Source: Actinomycetota bacterium (GTDB lineage Bacteria; Actinomycetota; Actinomycetes; JACCUZ01). From it: a stretch of DNA of 5,372 nt. Below are positions 1-5,101 of the stretch, in pieces (position 1 is the first letter of the stretch; the number at the start of each line of letters is the position of its first letter). Location: positions 1 to 5,372 of the forward strand of contig JAVEDA010000090.1 of NCBI GenBank assembly GCA_030841195.1, read 5' to 3'. The notes beneath the pieces were generated by a model that did no database searches, was not told where the DNA came from, and saw only the letters and a program-made list of their open reading frames with translations. The position numbers and the translations under genes were made by a program.

Positions 1-416
1 TCGGGCACGGTCAGACCGCCGACCATACGCAGCGTGAGCGCCACGCGGGTCTCCGTCGCGAGCGCCGGGTGACAGCAGGTGAAGATCAGCCGGAGCCGCT
101 CGTCGTCCACGCCGCCCCAGGAGACGCGGGGGACGTCGTCGTACATCATCTGCGCCTGCCTCTGCTTGTCGTCCCGCTTGTTCTCGCGCCGGATCCGGTC
201 GATGGCCCTGCGGCTGGCGGTGGTGGTCAGCCCGGCGCCGGGGTTGGGGGGTACGCCGTCGGCCGGCCACCGCTCGACGGCTACAGCGAACGCCTCGGCG
301 GCCGCCTCCTCGGCGATGTCGAGGTCACCGAAACGCCTGGTCAAACCGGCGACCACCCGTGCCCACTCCTCGTGGTGGGCCCGGGTGATCGCGTCCTGGA
401 CGTCGACCACGCTCAC
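1..416 (-). CDS. ECF sigma factor, ECF42-like (DUF6596 family), N-terminal part
   Basis: This is an RNA polymerase sigma factor of the extracytoplasmic-function class, which directs core polymerase to a small set of promoters. Only 138 codons are visible before the window edge; family members are usually about 400 residues with a C-terminal TPR-like extension, which would lie to the left. Region 2 spans about residues 10-80 and ends in the typical TTTASRRAIDRIRREN stretch (residues 64-79). The linker to region 4 holds the diagnostic LRLIFTCCHPALA motif (108-120), followed by VALTLRMVGGLTVP (125-138). I chose the GTG at 416 because its GTGA overlaps the stop of the upstream DGPF gene, suggesting translational coupling. 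A Trp usually found in the PGAWLTTTA motif is Gly62 here. The family assignment is firm. The subgroup name ECF42 rests on the motif and the DGPF neighbour. No target genes can be read from the window. Confidence 0.92.
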   Translation of the reverse strand, partial: MSVVDVQDAITRAHHEEWARVVAGLTRRFGDLDIAEEAAAEAFAVAVERWPADGVPPNPGAGLTTTASRRAIDRIRRENKRDDKQRQAQMMYDDVPRVSWGGVDDERLRLIFTCCHPALATETRVALTLRMVGGLTVP

Positions 417-736
417 AGGAACGGCCGCACCTCGATCTTGCGGTTGCAGGCCTTCGATCCCTCGGCGGCGAGCTTGAGCGCCACGTCCAGGTCGGGGGCC
501 TCGATGATCCAGAAGCCGGCGAGGTACTCCTTCGACTCCACGAAGGGCCCGTCGGTGAACACCGCCTCGTCACCCCTGTTGTCAATGACGGTGGCCGGGT
601 CGGGCGACCCTAGGCCGCCGGCGAAGACCCAGTAGCCCTCGTCCCGGAGCCGGTCGTTGAACACGTCGATGGCAGCGTCCTCGGTCGGGGTAGCCGGGCC
701 GGTGCCGTCGTCGATCACGGAAACCAGGTACTGCAT
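413..736 (-). CDS. YCII-related DGPF-domain protein
   Basis: A 107-residue cytoplasmic protein of the YCII-related (DGPF) family, complete in length for this family. It has the ferredoxin-like fold start MQYLVSVIDD, the name-giving TDGPF motif at residues 61-65 and the following VESKEYLAGFWIIEA segment (66-80). It closes with the EGSKACNRKIEVRPFL end typical of the subgroup that sits beside sigma factors. The biochemical activity of these proteins is not established; YciI-type folds have been proposed as small enzymes or ligand-binding domains. The ATG at 736 is preceded by GGAGA at 746-750 (9-base spacer). Its stop lies inside the start of the sigma gene (four-base overlap), so the two are almost certainly co-transcribed. 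This sigma/DGPF pairing is a recognised conserved neighbourhood of ECF42 sigma factors. Regulation by the sigma factor itself is an inference supported by promoter-like elements upstream. Confidence 0.93.
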   Translation of the reverse strand: MQYLVSVIDDGTGPATPTEDAAIDVFNDRLRDEGYWVFAGGLGSPDPATVIDNRGDEAVFTDGPFVESKEYLAGFWIIEAPDLDVALKLAAEGSKACNRKIEVRPFL

Positions 737-792
737 CTCGGATCATCTCCTGTGGTTCGGGGCGCCCATGGTGGACGGCCGCACACCCCTGC

Positions 793-819
793 TACGAACA
801 CCGCCACCCCGATCCGACA
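793..819 (-). promoter_or_regulatory. Candidate ECF42-type promoter, proximal copy
   Basis: Read on the minus strand, TGTCGG (814-819) is followed after 17 bases by CGTA (793-796), about 56 bases before the DGPF start. As I recall the literature, ECF42 promoters carry TGTCGA near -35 and CG(A/T)C near -10, so this copy matches five of six bases in the first box and three of four in the second. The position before a sigma/DGPF operon fits autoregulation. The call is an inference from motif resemblance only. Confidence 0.4.
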
Positions 820-851
820 CCACCTTAGGAACTTCTTCAAAGACTCCCGGG

Positions 852-876
852 TACGCCGGTTGTGAGCAATCCGACA
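852..876 (-). promoter_or_regulatory. Second ECF42-like element, distal copy
   Basis: The same pair of boxes occurs again further upstream: TGTCGG (871-876) and CGTA (852-855), here with a 15-base spacer. Both copies share an identical eight-base ATCCGACA on the plus strand (812-819 and 869-876), 57 bases apart. The shorter spacer makes it a weaker promoter candidate. It may be a second start site, an operator-like repeat or chance. Confidence 0.22.
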
Positions 877-910
877 GCGAGACGGTTTCGGGGCACGCGG
901 GTTCAAGAAC

Positions 911-1013
911 CTAGAAGTCCTCGGCCCAGACGTGGCCGGCCAGTGCCTGCTGCGGGAGCTCGTCCTCGCCAGGACGGAACTGGAGCCGGTCAGCAGGCCG
1001 CCGGCGGGAAGTT
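911..1013 (-). other. Coding-like stretch, possible 3' remnant of a lost gene
   Basis: Directly after the hydrolase stop, another minus-strand frame reads like the end of a protein: RLQFRPGEDELPQQALAGH followed by VWAEDF and a TAG at 911-913. The composition (aromatics, Gly, acidic residues, no Arg/Pro excess beyond the first few codons) is unlike the shadow frames elsewhere in the window. The frame runs back into the hydrolase gene without a start of its own. It may be the tail of a deleted gene, or chance. I do not recognise the family. Confidence 0.25.
961..976 (-). terminator. Hairpin downstream of the serine hydrolase gene
   Basis: CGTCCT and AGGACG form a perfect six-base-pair stem with a four-base CGCC loop, 37 bases past the hydrolase stop. 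No T-tract follows on the minus strand. It could be a U-less actinobacterial-type terminator, but the stem is short. Confidence 0.28.
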
Positions 1014-2018
1014 TCAGCTGCCGAACCGGTCGCTGAGTACCCGGATGATCGGCCAGGCGCCTTCGGACCAGTTCGAGATGACGGTGTAGGTGATCAAGGA
1101 CGTGGGCAGGTGCAGGCTCGCGAACGAAACGCCAGCGTCGTGCCCCTCGAGGAAGACCCCGTCGCCCGTCGCGTCGAGGTGGAACCCGAAGCCGTAGCGC
1201 CTGGACTCCTCCGGCCAGTCGCTGCGCGGTCGCACCATCTCGGCGAGCCGCCCCGGCGAGACGATCCGTCCGGCGAACAGAGCGTCCCAGAAGGCGCTGA
1301 GGTCGGCAGCAGTCGAGTAGATGCCGCCGTCGCCGTTGCCGCGCACCGGGAGATGGAACACGTTCGTCCTCAGGCCGTCCCGGGACAGGTAGCCCAGGGC
1401 AGCGCGTCCTGGAAGCTCGTCGGAGCGCAGGAACGCGGTGTCGATCATGCCCGCAGGCTCGCAGACGAGGGTGCGCACCAGGTCGTGGAACTCCACCCCA
1501 GTCGCCCGCTCGGCCACCAGCGCGAGCAGCACGTAGCCGGCGTTGTTGTAGGCGAACCGCTCGCCGGTGGGGAACACAGTGTCGTGTCCGTCCAGCACTG
1601 GTAGGAACTGCTCGGTCGTCGCGAGCTCGTGCACCGGCACGTGCATCACGTAGTCGCTTACGTCGTCGACGGCGTCCTCGTCGAGGTAGTCGCCGATCCC
1701 GGACCGATGTGCCAGCAGGTGCTCGATCGTCACGTCGTCGGCGATCAGGGGCAGGTCTTCGCCAAGCAGCGAACGAGCGGTTGTGCCGAGCTCGAGCGTT
1801 CCTCGCTCGACCAGACTCATCACCGCTAGCGCGGTCAGAGTCTTCGTCCCACTGGCTATCGCGAACACGGTCTCCACTGTGTTAGGGACCTCGTGGGCGC
1901 GGTCAGCGAGCCCGTAGGCCGTGCAGAACTCCATGGCGCGCAAGCGGTCGACACGGACCACGCCGGAGAATCCCGACTGCTCCGCCGCCCGGTCCACCGC
2001 GCCCTGGACTGACTGCAC
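1014..2018 (-). CDS. Serine hydrolase, beta-lactamase/transpeptidase-like (class C fold)
   Basis: A 334-residue member of the beta-lactamase-related serine hydrolase family (class C beta-lactamase/DD-peptidase/esterase fold). The catalytic triad of motifs is visible: the nucleophile motif S56-G-T-K59 in AIASGTKTLTA, the Y157-N-N motif in RFAYNNAGY, and the third motif H293-D-A-G in LEGHDAGVSF. Other family landmarks are LLAHRSGIGDYLDED (101-115), GGIYSTAADLSAFWDALF (231-248) and the C-terminal ISNWSEGAWPI. No signal peptide or membrane segment is seen, so a cytoplasmic enzyme is likely. The substrate is unknown, and close relatives are annotated only as serine hydrolases. The start is a GTG at 2018. 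There is no clear Shine-Dalgarno, but a TAGTTT box ends seven bases before it, suggesting leaderless translation. It is transcribed divergently from the DinB gene. Identification of the fold is firm; calling it a drug-resistance beta-lactamase would not be justified. Confidence 0.95.
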   Translation of the reverse strand: MQSVQGAVDRAAEQSGFSGVVRVDRLRAMEFCTAYGLADRAHEVPNTVETVFAIASGTKTLTALAVMSLVERGTLELGTTARSLLGEDLPLIADDVTIEHLLAHRSGIGDYLDEDAVDDVSDYVMHVPVHELATTEQFLPVLDGHDTVFPTGERFAYNNAGYVLLALVAERATGVEFHDLVRTLVCEPAGMIDTAFLRSDELPGRAALGYLSRDGLRTNVFHLPVRGNGDGGIYSTAADLSAFWDALFAGRIVSPGRLAEMVRPRSDWPEESRRYGFGFHLDATGDGVFLEGHDAGVSFASLHLPTSLITYTVISNWSEGAWPIIRVLSDRFGS

Positions 2019-2025
2019 CGCGTTG

Positions 2026-2031
2026 AAACTA
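2026..2031 (-). promoter_or_regulatory. -10 box of a leaderless promoter for the serine hydrolase
   Basis: TAGTTT on the minus strand fits the actinobacterial -10 pattern TAnnnT and ends seven bases before the GTG start at 2018. This places the predicted transcript start at or one base from the start codon. No good -35 is visible; the best is a weak CTGTCC/TGTCCG about 18-19 bases upstream. Confidence 0.5.
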
Positions 2032-2085
2032 CCCGCTTCGGAGGAGAACCGGACAGGACCCTCGCCTGCCCCCGGAGATCGGAGC

Positions 2086-2091
2086 TACTCT
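2086..2091 (+). promoter_or_regulatory. -10 box of a leaderless promoter for the DinB gene
   Basis: TACTCT fits TAnnnT and occupies exactly -12 to -7 if the G of the GTG at 2098 is +1, which is the classic geometry of leaderless actinobacterial genes. A GGAG at 2081-2084 lies 13 bases from the start, too far for a standard Shine-Dalgarno. No convincing -35 hexamer is seen. Confidence 0.55.
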
Positions 2092-2097
2092 GCGCCG

Positions 2098-2679
2098 GTG
2101 ACGGACGATGACGCGAAGCGCGGGTTGCACCGCTACCTGCGCCAGGCCAGGGAAGCGATGGTCTGGAAACTTAACGGGTTGTCGGAGTACGACGTTCGCC
2201 GGCCGCTGACACCTACCGGCACCAATCTGCTCGGGTTGGTGAAGCACTTGTCCATCGTTGAGGCCTGGTACTTCGGCAAGACGTTCGACCGGCCGTTCGC
2301 CGAGGACCTGCCGTGGTGGGACGAGGGCGCCGAGGAGCAGATCGACATGTGGGTCACAGCTGCCGAGACCCGTGCTGAGATCGTCGACCGCTACCGACGG
2401 GTCTGGCTGCATGCGGACGTGACCATCAACGACCTGCCGGCAGACGCACCTGGCCAGGTCCCGTGGTGGCCTCGCCCGGACGTCACCCTGCACACGATGC
2501 TTGTGCACGTGCTGGCCGAGACGAACCGGCACGCCGGCCATGCTGACATCCTCCGTGAGCAGCTCGACGGGTCGGTGGGTATGCGATCGGACGACTCGAA
2601 CGTCGCCGAGCACGGTGCGGCATGGTGGGACGACCTGCGAGGCCGCATCGAAGAGGCGGCACAGTCAGCTCGATCATGA
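2098..2679 (+). CDS. DinB family protein (DUF664)
   Basis: A 193-residue four-helix-bundle protein of the DinB/DUF664 group. Members bind a divalent metal through three histidines, and some are thiol-dependent transferases (in actinobacteria often with mycothiol); the reaction of this one is unknown. The family start HRYLRQAREAMVWKLNGLSE (11-30) is present, followed by RRPLTPTGTNLLGLVKH with His50. The VHVLAETNRHAGHADILREQ block (136-155) supplies His145 and His148 as likely further metal ligands. The W-rich C-terminus (AAWWDDLRGRIEEAA) is also typical. The frame is open further upstream, to an ATG at 1921, but that extension covers the hydrolase N-terminus and lacks family similarity. I therefore set the start at the GTG at 2098, where a TAnnnT box is placed for leaderless expression. 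The gene is monocistronic or weakly linked to the next one, 92 bases downstream. Confidence 0.93.
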   Translation: MTDDDAKRGLHRYLRQAREAMVWKLNGLSEYDVRRPLTPTGTNLLGLVKHLSIVEAWYFGKTFDRPFAEDLPWWDEGAEEQIDMWVTAAETRAEIVDRYRRVWLHADVTINDLPADAPGQVPWWPRPDVTLHTMLVHVLAETNRHAGHADILREQLDGSVGMRSDDSNVAEHGAAWWDDLRGRIEEAAQSARS

Positions 2680-2711
2680 CGTCCCGCCCGGACGGCAGAA
2701 CACCTGCCATA

Positions 2712-2728
2712 CCGAGATGAGTTCTCGG
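2712..2728. repeat. Inverted repeat between the DinB and RibD-like genes
   Basis: CCGAGA and TCTCGG form a perfect six-base arm pair around a five-base TGAGT centre, 33 bases after the DinB stop and 43 bases before the next start. It may be a short terminator hairpin or an operator for the following gene. A second small palindrome, GACCGGTC, follows at 2734-2741. There is no T-run. Function is undecided. Confidence 0.3.
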
Positions 2729-2771
2729 CCGGGGACCGGTCTACCCGGCAGGACCCGACGGAGGAGCAACC

Positions 2772-3371
2772 ATGGGCAAGGTCATCGCATCCATCACGAC
2801 CTCGGTCGACGGCTACGTCACCGGCCCCGAGGACGGCCCGGAGTACGGGCTCGGCAAGGGCGGGGAACGGCTGCACTACTGGGTGATGGGCGGCCCGTGG
2901 ACCTACGACGGCGGCCACGAGTTCGCCATGCACGGTCCCGACAAGGAGTTCTACGACGAGCTGGTCTCGACGATCGCGTCCGGCATCGTCGGCCGCGGCA
3001 TGTACGACGCGGCGGGAGCCTGGGGAGGGACCAATCCGTTTCCCGGGCCATTGTTCGTGCTGACCCATCGGACCGAGGACCAGCCGGCCCCGGAGGCAGG
3101 CTTCACGTTCGTCTCCGGCCTCGACGACGCACTGGCGCAGGCGCGCGGCGCCGCCGGCTCCGGCGACGTGTCGGTCGGCGGCGGTGCCGAAGTGATCCGG
3201 GAGGCGCTGGCGGCCGGGCAAGTCGACGAGCTCGTCATCTCGACGGCACCGGTGATCCTCGGCGCGGGCAAGCGGCTCTTCGACGGGTTCGACCGGGACG
3301 TCGACCTCGAGGTGGGCAAGGTCTACAGCTCGCCATACGCCACGCATGTGCGGTACGTCGTCGTGAAGTAG
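2772..3371 (+). CDS. Dihydrofolate reductase family protein (RibD C-terminal domain)
   Basis: A 199-residue protein of the RibD C-terminal/dihydrofolate-reductase-like family, expected to bind NADPH and reduce a pterin- or pyrimidine-like substrate in the cytoplasm. Stand-alone members are common in actinobacteria and their substrates are mostly unknown. Visible landmarks are the opening strand with S11-V-D-G-Y15, and GIVGRGMYDA (71-80), corresponding to the cofactor-facing G-R segment. VSVGGGAEVIREALAAG (133-149) is the Gly-rich nucleotide loop, and VDELVISTAPVILGAGKRLF (151-170) is the closing family signature. Length is normal for the family. A strong GGAGGAG (2760-2766) sits five bases before the ATG, so this gene has a conventional leader, unlike its upstream neighbour. 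It is not the housekeeping folA (sequence and motif order differ), nor the bifunctional RibD, because the deaminase domain is absent. Confidence 0.94.
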   Translation: MGKVIASITTSVDGYVTGPEDGPEYGLGKGGERLHYWVMGGPWTYDGGHEFAMHGPDKEFYDELVSTIASGIVGRGMYDAAGAWGGTNPFPGPLFVLTHRTEDQPAPEAGFTFVSGLDDALAQARGAAGSGDVSVGGGAEVIREALAAGQVDELVISTAPVILGAGKRLFDGFDRDVDLEVGKVYSSPYATHVRYVVVK

Positions 3372-3443
3372 CTAGCCCGCCGTCGCCAGCACCGCCCCGA
3401 AGGTGAACCCGACTAACAGATGAGGCTGGCTGCCCGAACGGAC
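3372..3443 (-). pseudogene. Possible 3' remnant of a membrane protein
   Basis: Immediately after the RibD-like stop, the minus strand reads SGSQPHLLVGFTFGAVLATAG and then TAG at 3372-3374. This looks like a last transmembrane helix of a membrane protein, but an in-frame TAG at 3444-3446 closes the frame upstream and there is no start codon. It may be the tail of a gene whose body has been deleted. At 23 codons it could also be chance. The family is not recognised. Confidence 0.25.
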
Positions 3444-3451
3444 CTACCTAC

Positions 3452-3658
3452 GTGCGGACCGCGCTGGCCCTGCTGACCTCCGGCGTCGCGGTGGCCGGCG
3501 CCCTGTCGGATGCCGCAGGACACCGCCGACAAGCAGATCACCGCGTCGTTCCTCTACACCGGCAGCCGAACCACTTCGGGCGCGCCGGGTTCAGCTACTC
3601 CCGCCCGAAGGGCAAGAACCACTGCGTGATGAGTACGACGGTCCCGCCAGCCTGGTAG
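3452..3658 (+). pseudogene. Degraded small gene, possibly a secreted protein
   Basis: One frame is open from a GTG at 3452 to TAG at 3656-3658. It begins like a Sec signal peptide (MRTALALLTSGVAVAGALSDA) and ends with a protein-like tail (NHFGRAGFSYSRPKGKNHCV, then MSTTVPPAW). The middle of that frame is Arg/His/Pro-rich and looks like an out-of-frame reading. In the neighbouring frame the same bases (3516-3566) give QDTADKQITASFLYTGS, which looks like real protein. The simplest reading is a gene carrying two compensating indels, one near 3512 and one near 3567. No Shine-Dalgarno or TAnnnT box precedes the GTG. The opening also faintly resembles a DUF202 membrane segment, with ERTYL in another frame at 3436-3450. 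Function is not recognised. Confidence 0.35.
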
Positions 3659-3685
3659 CGGTCGCAGCTAGTCGACCGCTGCGAC
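3657..3685. terminator. Convergent hairpin region with two exclusive stems
   Basis: Two perfect eight-base inverted repeats overlap here. AGCGGTCG (3657-3664) pairs with CGACCGCT (3673-3680), and GTCGCAGC (3661-3668) pairs with GCTGCGAC (3678-3685), so only one can form at a time. The region covers the oxidoreductase stop and abuts the stop of the plus-strand remnant, where a bidirectional terminator would be expected. No T-tract is present on either strand. Confidence 0.35.
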
Positions 3686-4504
3686 GGCGGCCAGGTCGTC
3701 GCGGCCATGGCCGGCGGCAACCGCCCGTTGCAGTCGCTCCTCGACCGCACGAATGAGCGGCGGTTGCCGGCCTTCCGCCTGTTCGGCGAGCCGGATGTCC
3801 TTGAGCGCGAGCTCGACCGGGAACCCCGGCGGGTAGTCGTGATTGGTCATCAGCCGTGCCTTTTGCAGGGCGTAGGGCATGGCCAGCGGACCGTCGCCGA
3901 TCACGTCGAGCAGGGACTGGGGCGGGATCCCGAGCCGGTCTGCGGCGGCGAGTGCGTCGGCCATCGCCACCGTCACCGCCGTCATCCAGGTGTTGACAAC
4001 GAGCTTCAGCCGGCTGGCCTCCTGGCGAAGGCCGACAACGAGAACCCGCTCGCCGAGTGCGTCCAGCACCGGTCGCGCTATCTCGACCGCATCGGGCGGG
4101 CCGGAGACGAGCCAGCTCAGCTTCCCGGTCCGGGCAGGTTCGGTGCTGCCGGACACGGGCGCATCGACCATCGGCTGGCCGTTGGCGTCGGCGAGGGTGC
4201 GCAGGGTGTCTGCCCACTCGGCGCCGACCGTTGATGCCTGAACCCAGATCGCGCCGGCCGGCATCGCCGCGAGCATCGGTTCCGCGACGGCCTTCACGGC
4301 CTCGCCGTTCGTCACCATCGTGATGACGACCCCTGCGTCGTCAGCGGCTGCGGCGACCCCGTCGGCGACGGTGACGCCGAGGTCGACGAGACCGGCCGCC
4401 TGCCCAGGGTTGCGGTCCCAGACCGTCACCTCATGGCCGGTCTCTGCGAGGCGCGCCGCCATGCCTGATCCCATCCGCCCGGCCCCGAGAATGGTCACCT
4501 TCAT
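3668..4504 (-). CDS. NAD(P)-dependent oxidoreductase, beta-hydroxyacid dehydrogenase family
   Basis: A 278-residue soluble enzyme of the 6-phosphogluconate dehydrogenase-like/3-hydroxyisobutyrate dehydrogenase superfamily, oxidising or reducing a small hydroxyacid, aldehyde or imine with NAD(P). The Rossmann motif G7-A-G-R-M-G12 lies at the N-terminus and VWDRNP (28-33) ends the second strand; Arg31 may favour NADP. The substrate-binding DAPVSGS is at 114-120. Lys167 in SRLKLVVNTWM (164-174) occupies the catalytic lysine position, with Asn171 four residues on. LALKDIRLA (232-240) is the conserved C-terminal domain motif. The length is slightly short of the usual 285-300, with an Ala-rich end. 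AGGAGG at 4511-4516 lies six bases before the ATG. It starts 46 bases after the end of the broken DUF1275 gene on the same strand and may share its transcript. The substrate cannot be told from sequence. Confidence 0.94.
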   Translation of the reverse strand: MKVTILGAGRMGSGMAARLAETGHEVTVWDRNPGQAAGLVDLGVTVADGVAAAADDAGVVITMVTNGEAVKAVAEPMLAAMPAGAIWVQASTVGAEWADTLRTLADANGQPMVDAPVSGSTEPARTGKLSWLVSGPPDAVEIARPVLDALGERVLVVGLRQEASRLKLVVNTWMTAVTVAMADALAAADRLGIPPQSLLDVIGDGPLAMPYALQKARLMTNHDYPPGFPVELALKDIRLAEQAEGRQPPLIRAVEERLQRAVAAGHGRDDLAAVAAVD

Positions 4505-4550
4505 CGTCGTCCTCCTTGCTCCTTGTCCTGGCTTTCAGATCCTGTCGAGG

Positions 4551-5026
4551 TCATGCGGCCACCCGCCAAGCGCCCGGATGGCGGGTCGTACTGAATGCGG
4601 CCACCGTGACGACCGCGAGGACGGCAGTGGCAACGGCGAGCTCGGCGGTCGTGTCGACCTGCAGGACGAGGACCGCCCCGATGAGCGCGCCGAGGAACAT
4701 CGTCGCGACGGCGAGTACCCGCCGAGAGAAGGCCGGGCTCGCCTTCCCGGCACGGATGTCGGCGGCGATCCCGGCTGCCGACACGAAGGCCAGCTCACTG
4801 CCCGAGCCGACCGCGAGGAGGCGAGCGAGAAGCCAGCCGCGCCGGCCAACGCGAACGCAACGAAGACCACGTTGCCGGTCATGCTGGCGACGAACACCCG
4901 ACCGAGCCCAAGGATGCTGACCGCGTCGACGAGACCCGGGAAGAGCGTCAGGCCGATCAGCAGGGCGGGCAGCGGTCCGTCCACCGCAGTCGTCGTTGCG
5001 GTTGTCGCACGCTCGGTGGCGGTCAT
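4551..5026 (-). pseudogene. DUF1275 (YoaK-type) membrane protein, frameshifted and internally shortened
   Basis: The N-terminal part from the ATG at 5026 is a clear DUF1275 start: LLIGLTLFPGLVDAVSILGL, then GRVFVASMTGNVVFVAFALA, including the ASMTGNVV signature. After FSLA (about 4820-4829) the frame loses membrane character and becomes Ser/Arg-rich. A different frame takes over with LLAVGSGSELAFVSAAGIAA, then DIRAGKASPAFSRRVLAVAT and further hydrophobic helices to a TGA at 4551-4553. The C-terminal frame matches the last part of the family (GIAADIRAG, then an Arg-bounded helix pair). The two halves together give about 158 codons against the usual 210-240, so a middle block of helices also seems missing. 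The span (476 bases) is not a multiple of three. The intact family is a six- or seven-helix inner-membrane protein of unknown transport role. A sequencing error could explain the shift but not the shortening. Confidence 0.82.
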
Positions 5027-5032
5027 CTGCAG

Positions 5033-5038
5033 CTCCTC
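5033..5038 (-). promoter_or_regulatory. Ribosome binding site deciding the DUF1275 start
   Basis: GAGGAG on the minus strand lies six bases before the ATG at 5026. It supports that start over an in-frame ATG at 5053, which would put this site inside the coding region. Confidence 0.6.
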
Positions 5039-5069
5039 GACTCCTCTCGCCATCCTGCGCCCGGAAGGA

Positions 5070-5082
5070 TTGAACCGTCCAA
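5070..5082. promoter_or_regulatory. Candidate LysR-type operator (T-N11-A)
   Basis: TTGAACCGTCCAA is an imperfect inverted repeat (five of six arm positions) with the T-N11-A spacing of LysR-type regulator boxes. It lies 44 bases before the DUF1275 start and 20 bases from the LysR-family remnant. On the minus strand its TTGGAC could also serve as a weak -35, with a poor CAGGAT 19 bases downstream. One match of a loose motif is modest evidence. Confidence 0.3.
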
Positions 5083-5101
5083 CAGAGGAATCCGATCGCA
5101 G

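Noticed and set aside
69..635. Plus-strand open frames across the sigma/DGPF genes
   Set aside because: They are antisense to two strongly recognised genes, have Pro/Gly/Val-rich low-information translations and match no family.
830..841. TTGAAG (minus strand) as a -35 with TCGGAT 17 bases downstream
   Set aside because: The -10 candidate lacks the TA of TAnnnT; the TGTCGG/CGTA pair fits the operon's own sigma class better.
901..910. GTTCAAGAAC as an SOS (LexA) box
   Set aside because: The actinobacterial LexA motif has the arms in the opposite order (GAAC-N4-GTTC) and a wider centre.
1110..1604. Plus-strand frame antisense to the serine hydrolase
   Set aside because: The hydrolase on the minus strand has all three catalytic motifs; the antisense product is Arg/Val/Glu-rich and featureless, as expected from GC-rich codon bias.
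1921..2097. N-terminal extension of the DinB gene to an ATG at 1921
   Set aside because: It would overlap the hydrolase coding region by 98 bases, shows no family similarity, and the GTG at 2098 gives the normal family start.
2391..3406. Long frames on both strands across the DinB and RibD-like genes (2391-3347 minus, 2501-3406 plus)
   Set aside because: The translations are Arg/Pro/Ala/Ser shadow sequences spanning two recognised genes and the gap between them.
5054..5101. LysR N-terminal helix-turn-helix hidden before the C-terminal fragment
   Set aside because: A plus frame from 5027 contains LQLLDS, which faintly recalls a LysR start, but the rest is unlike the family, and a TAA at 5102 separates it from the fragment.
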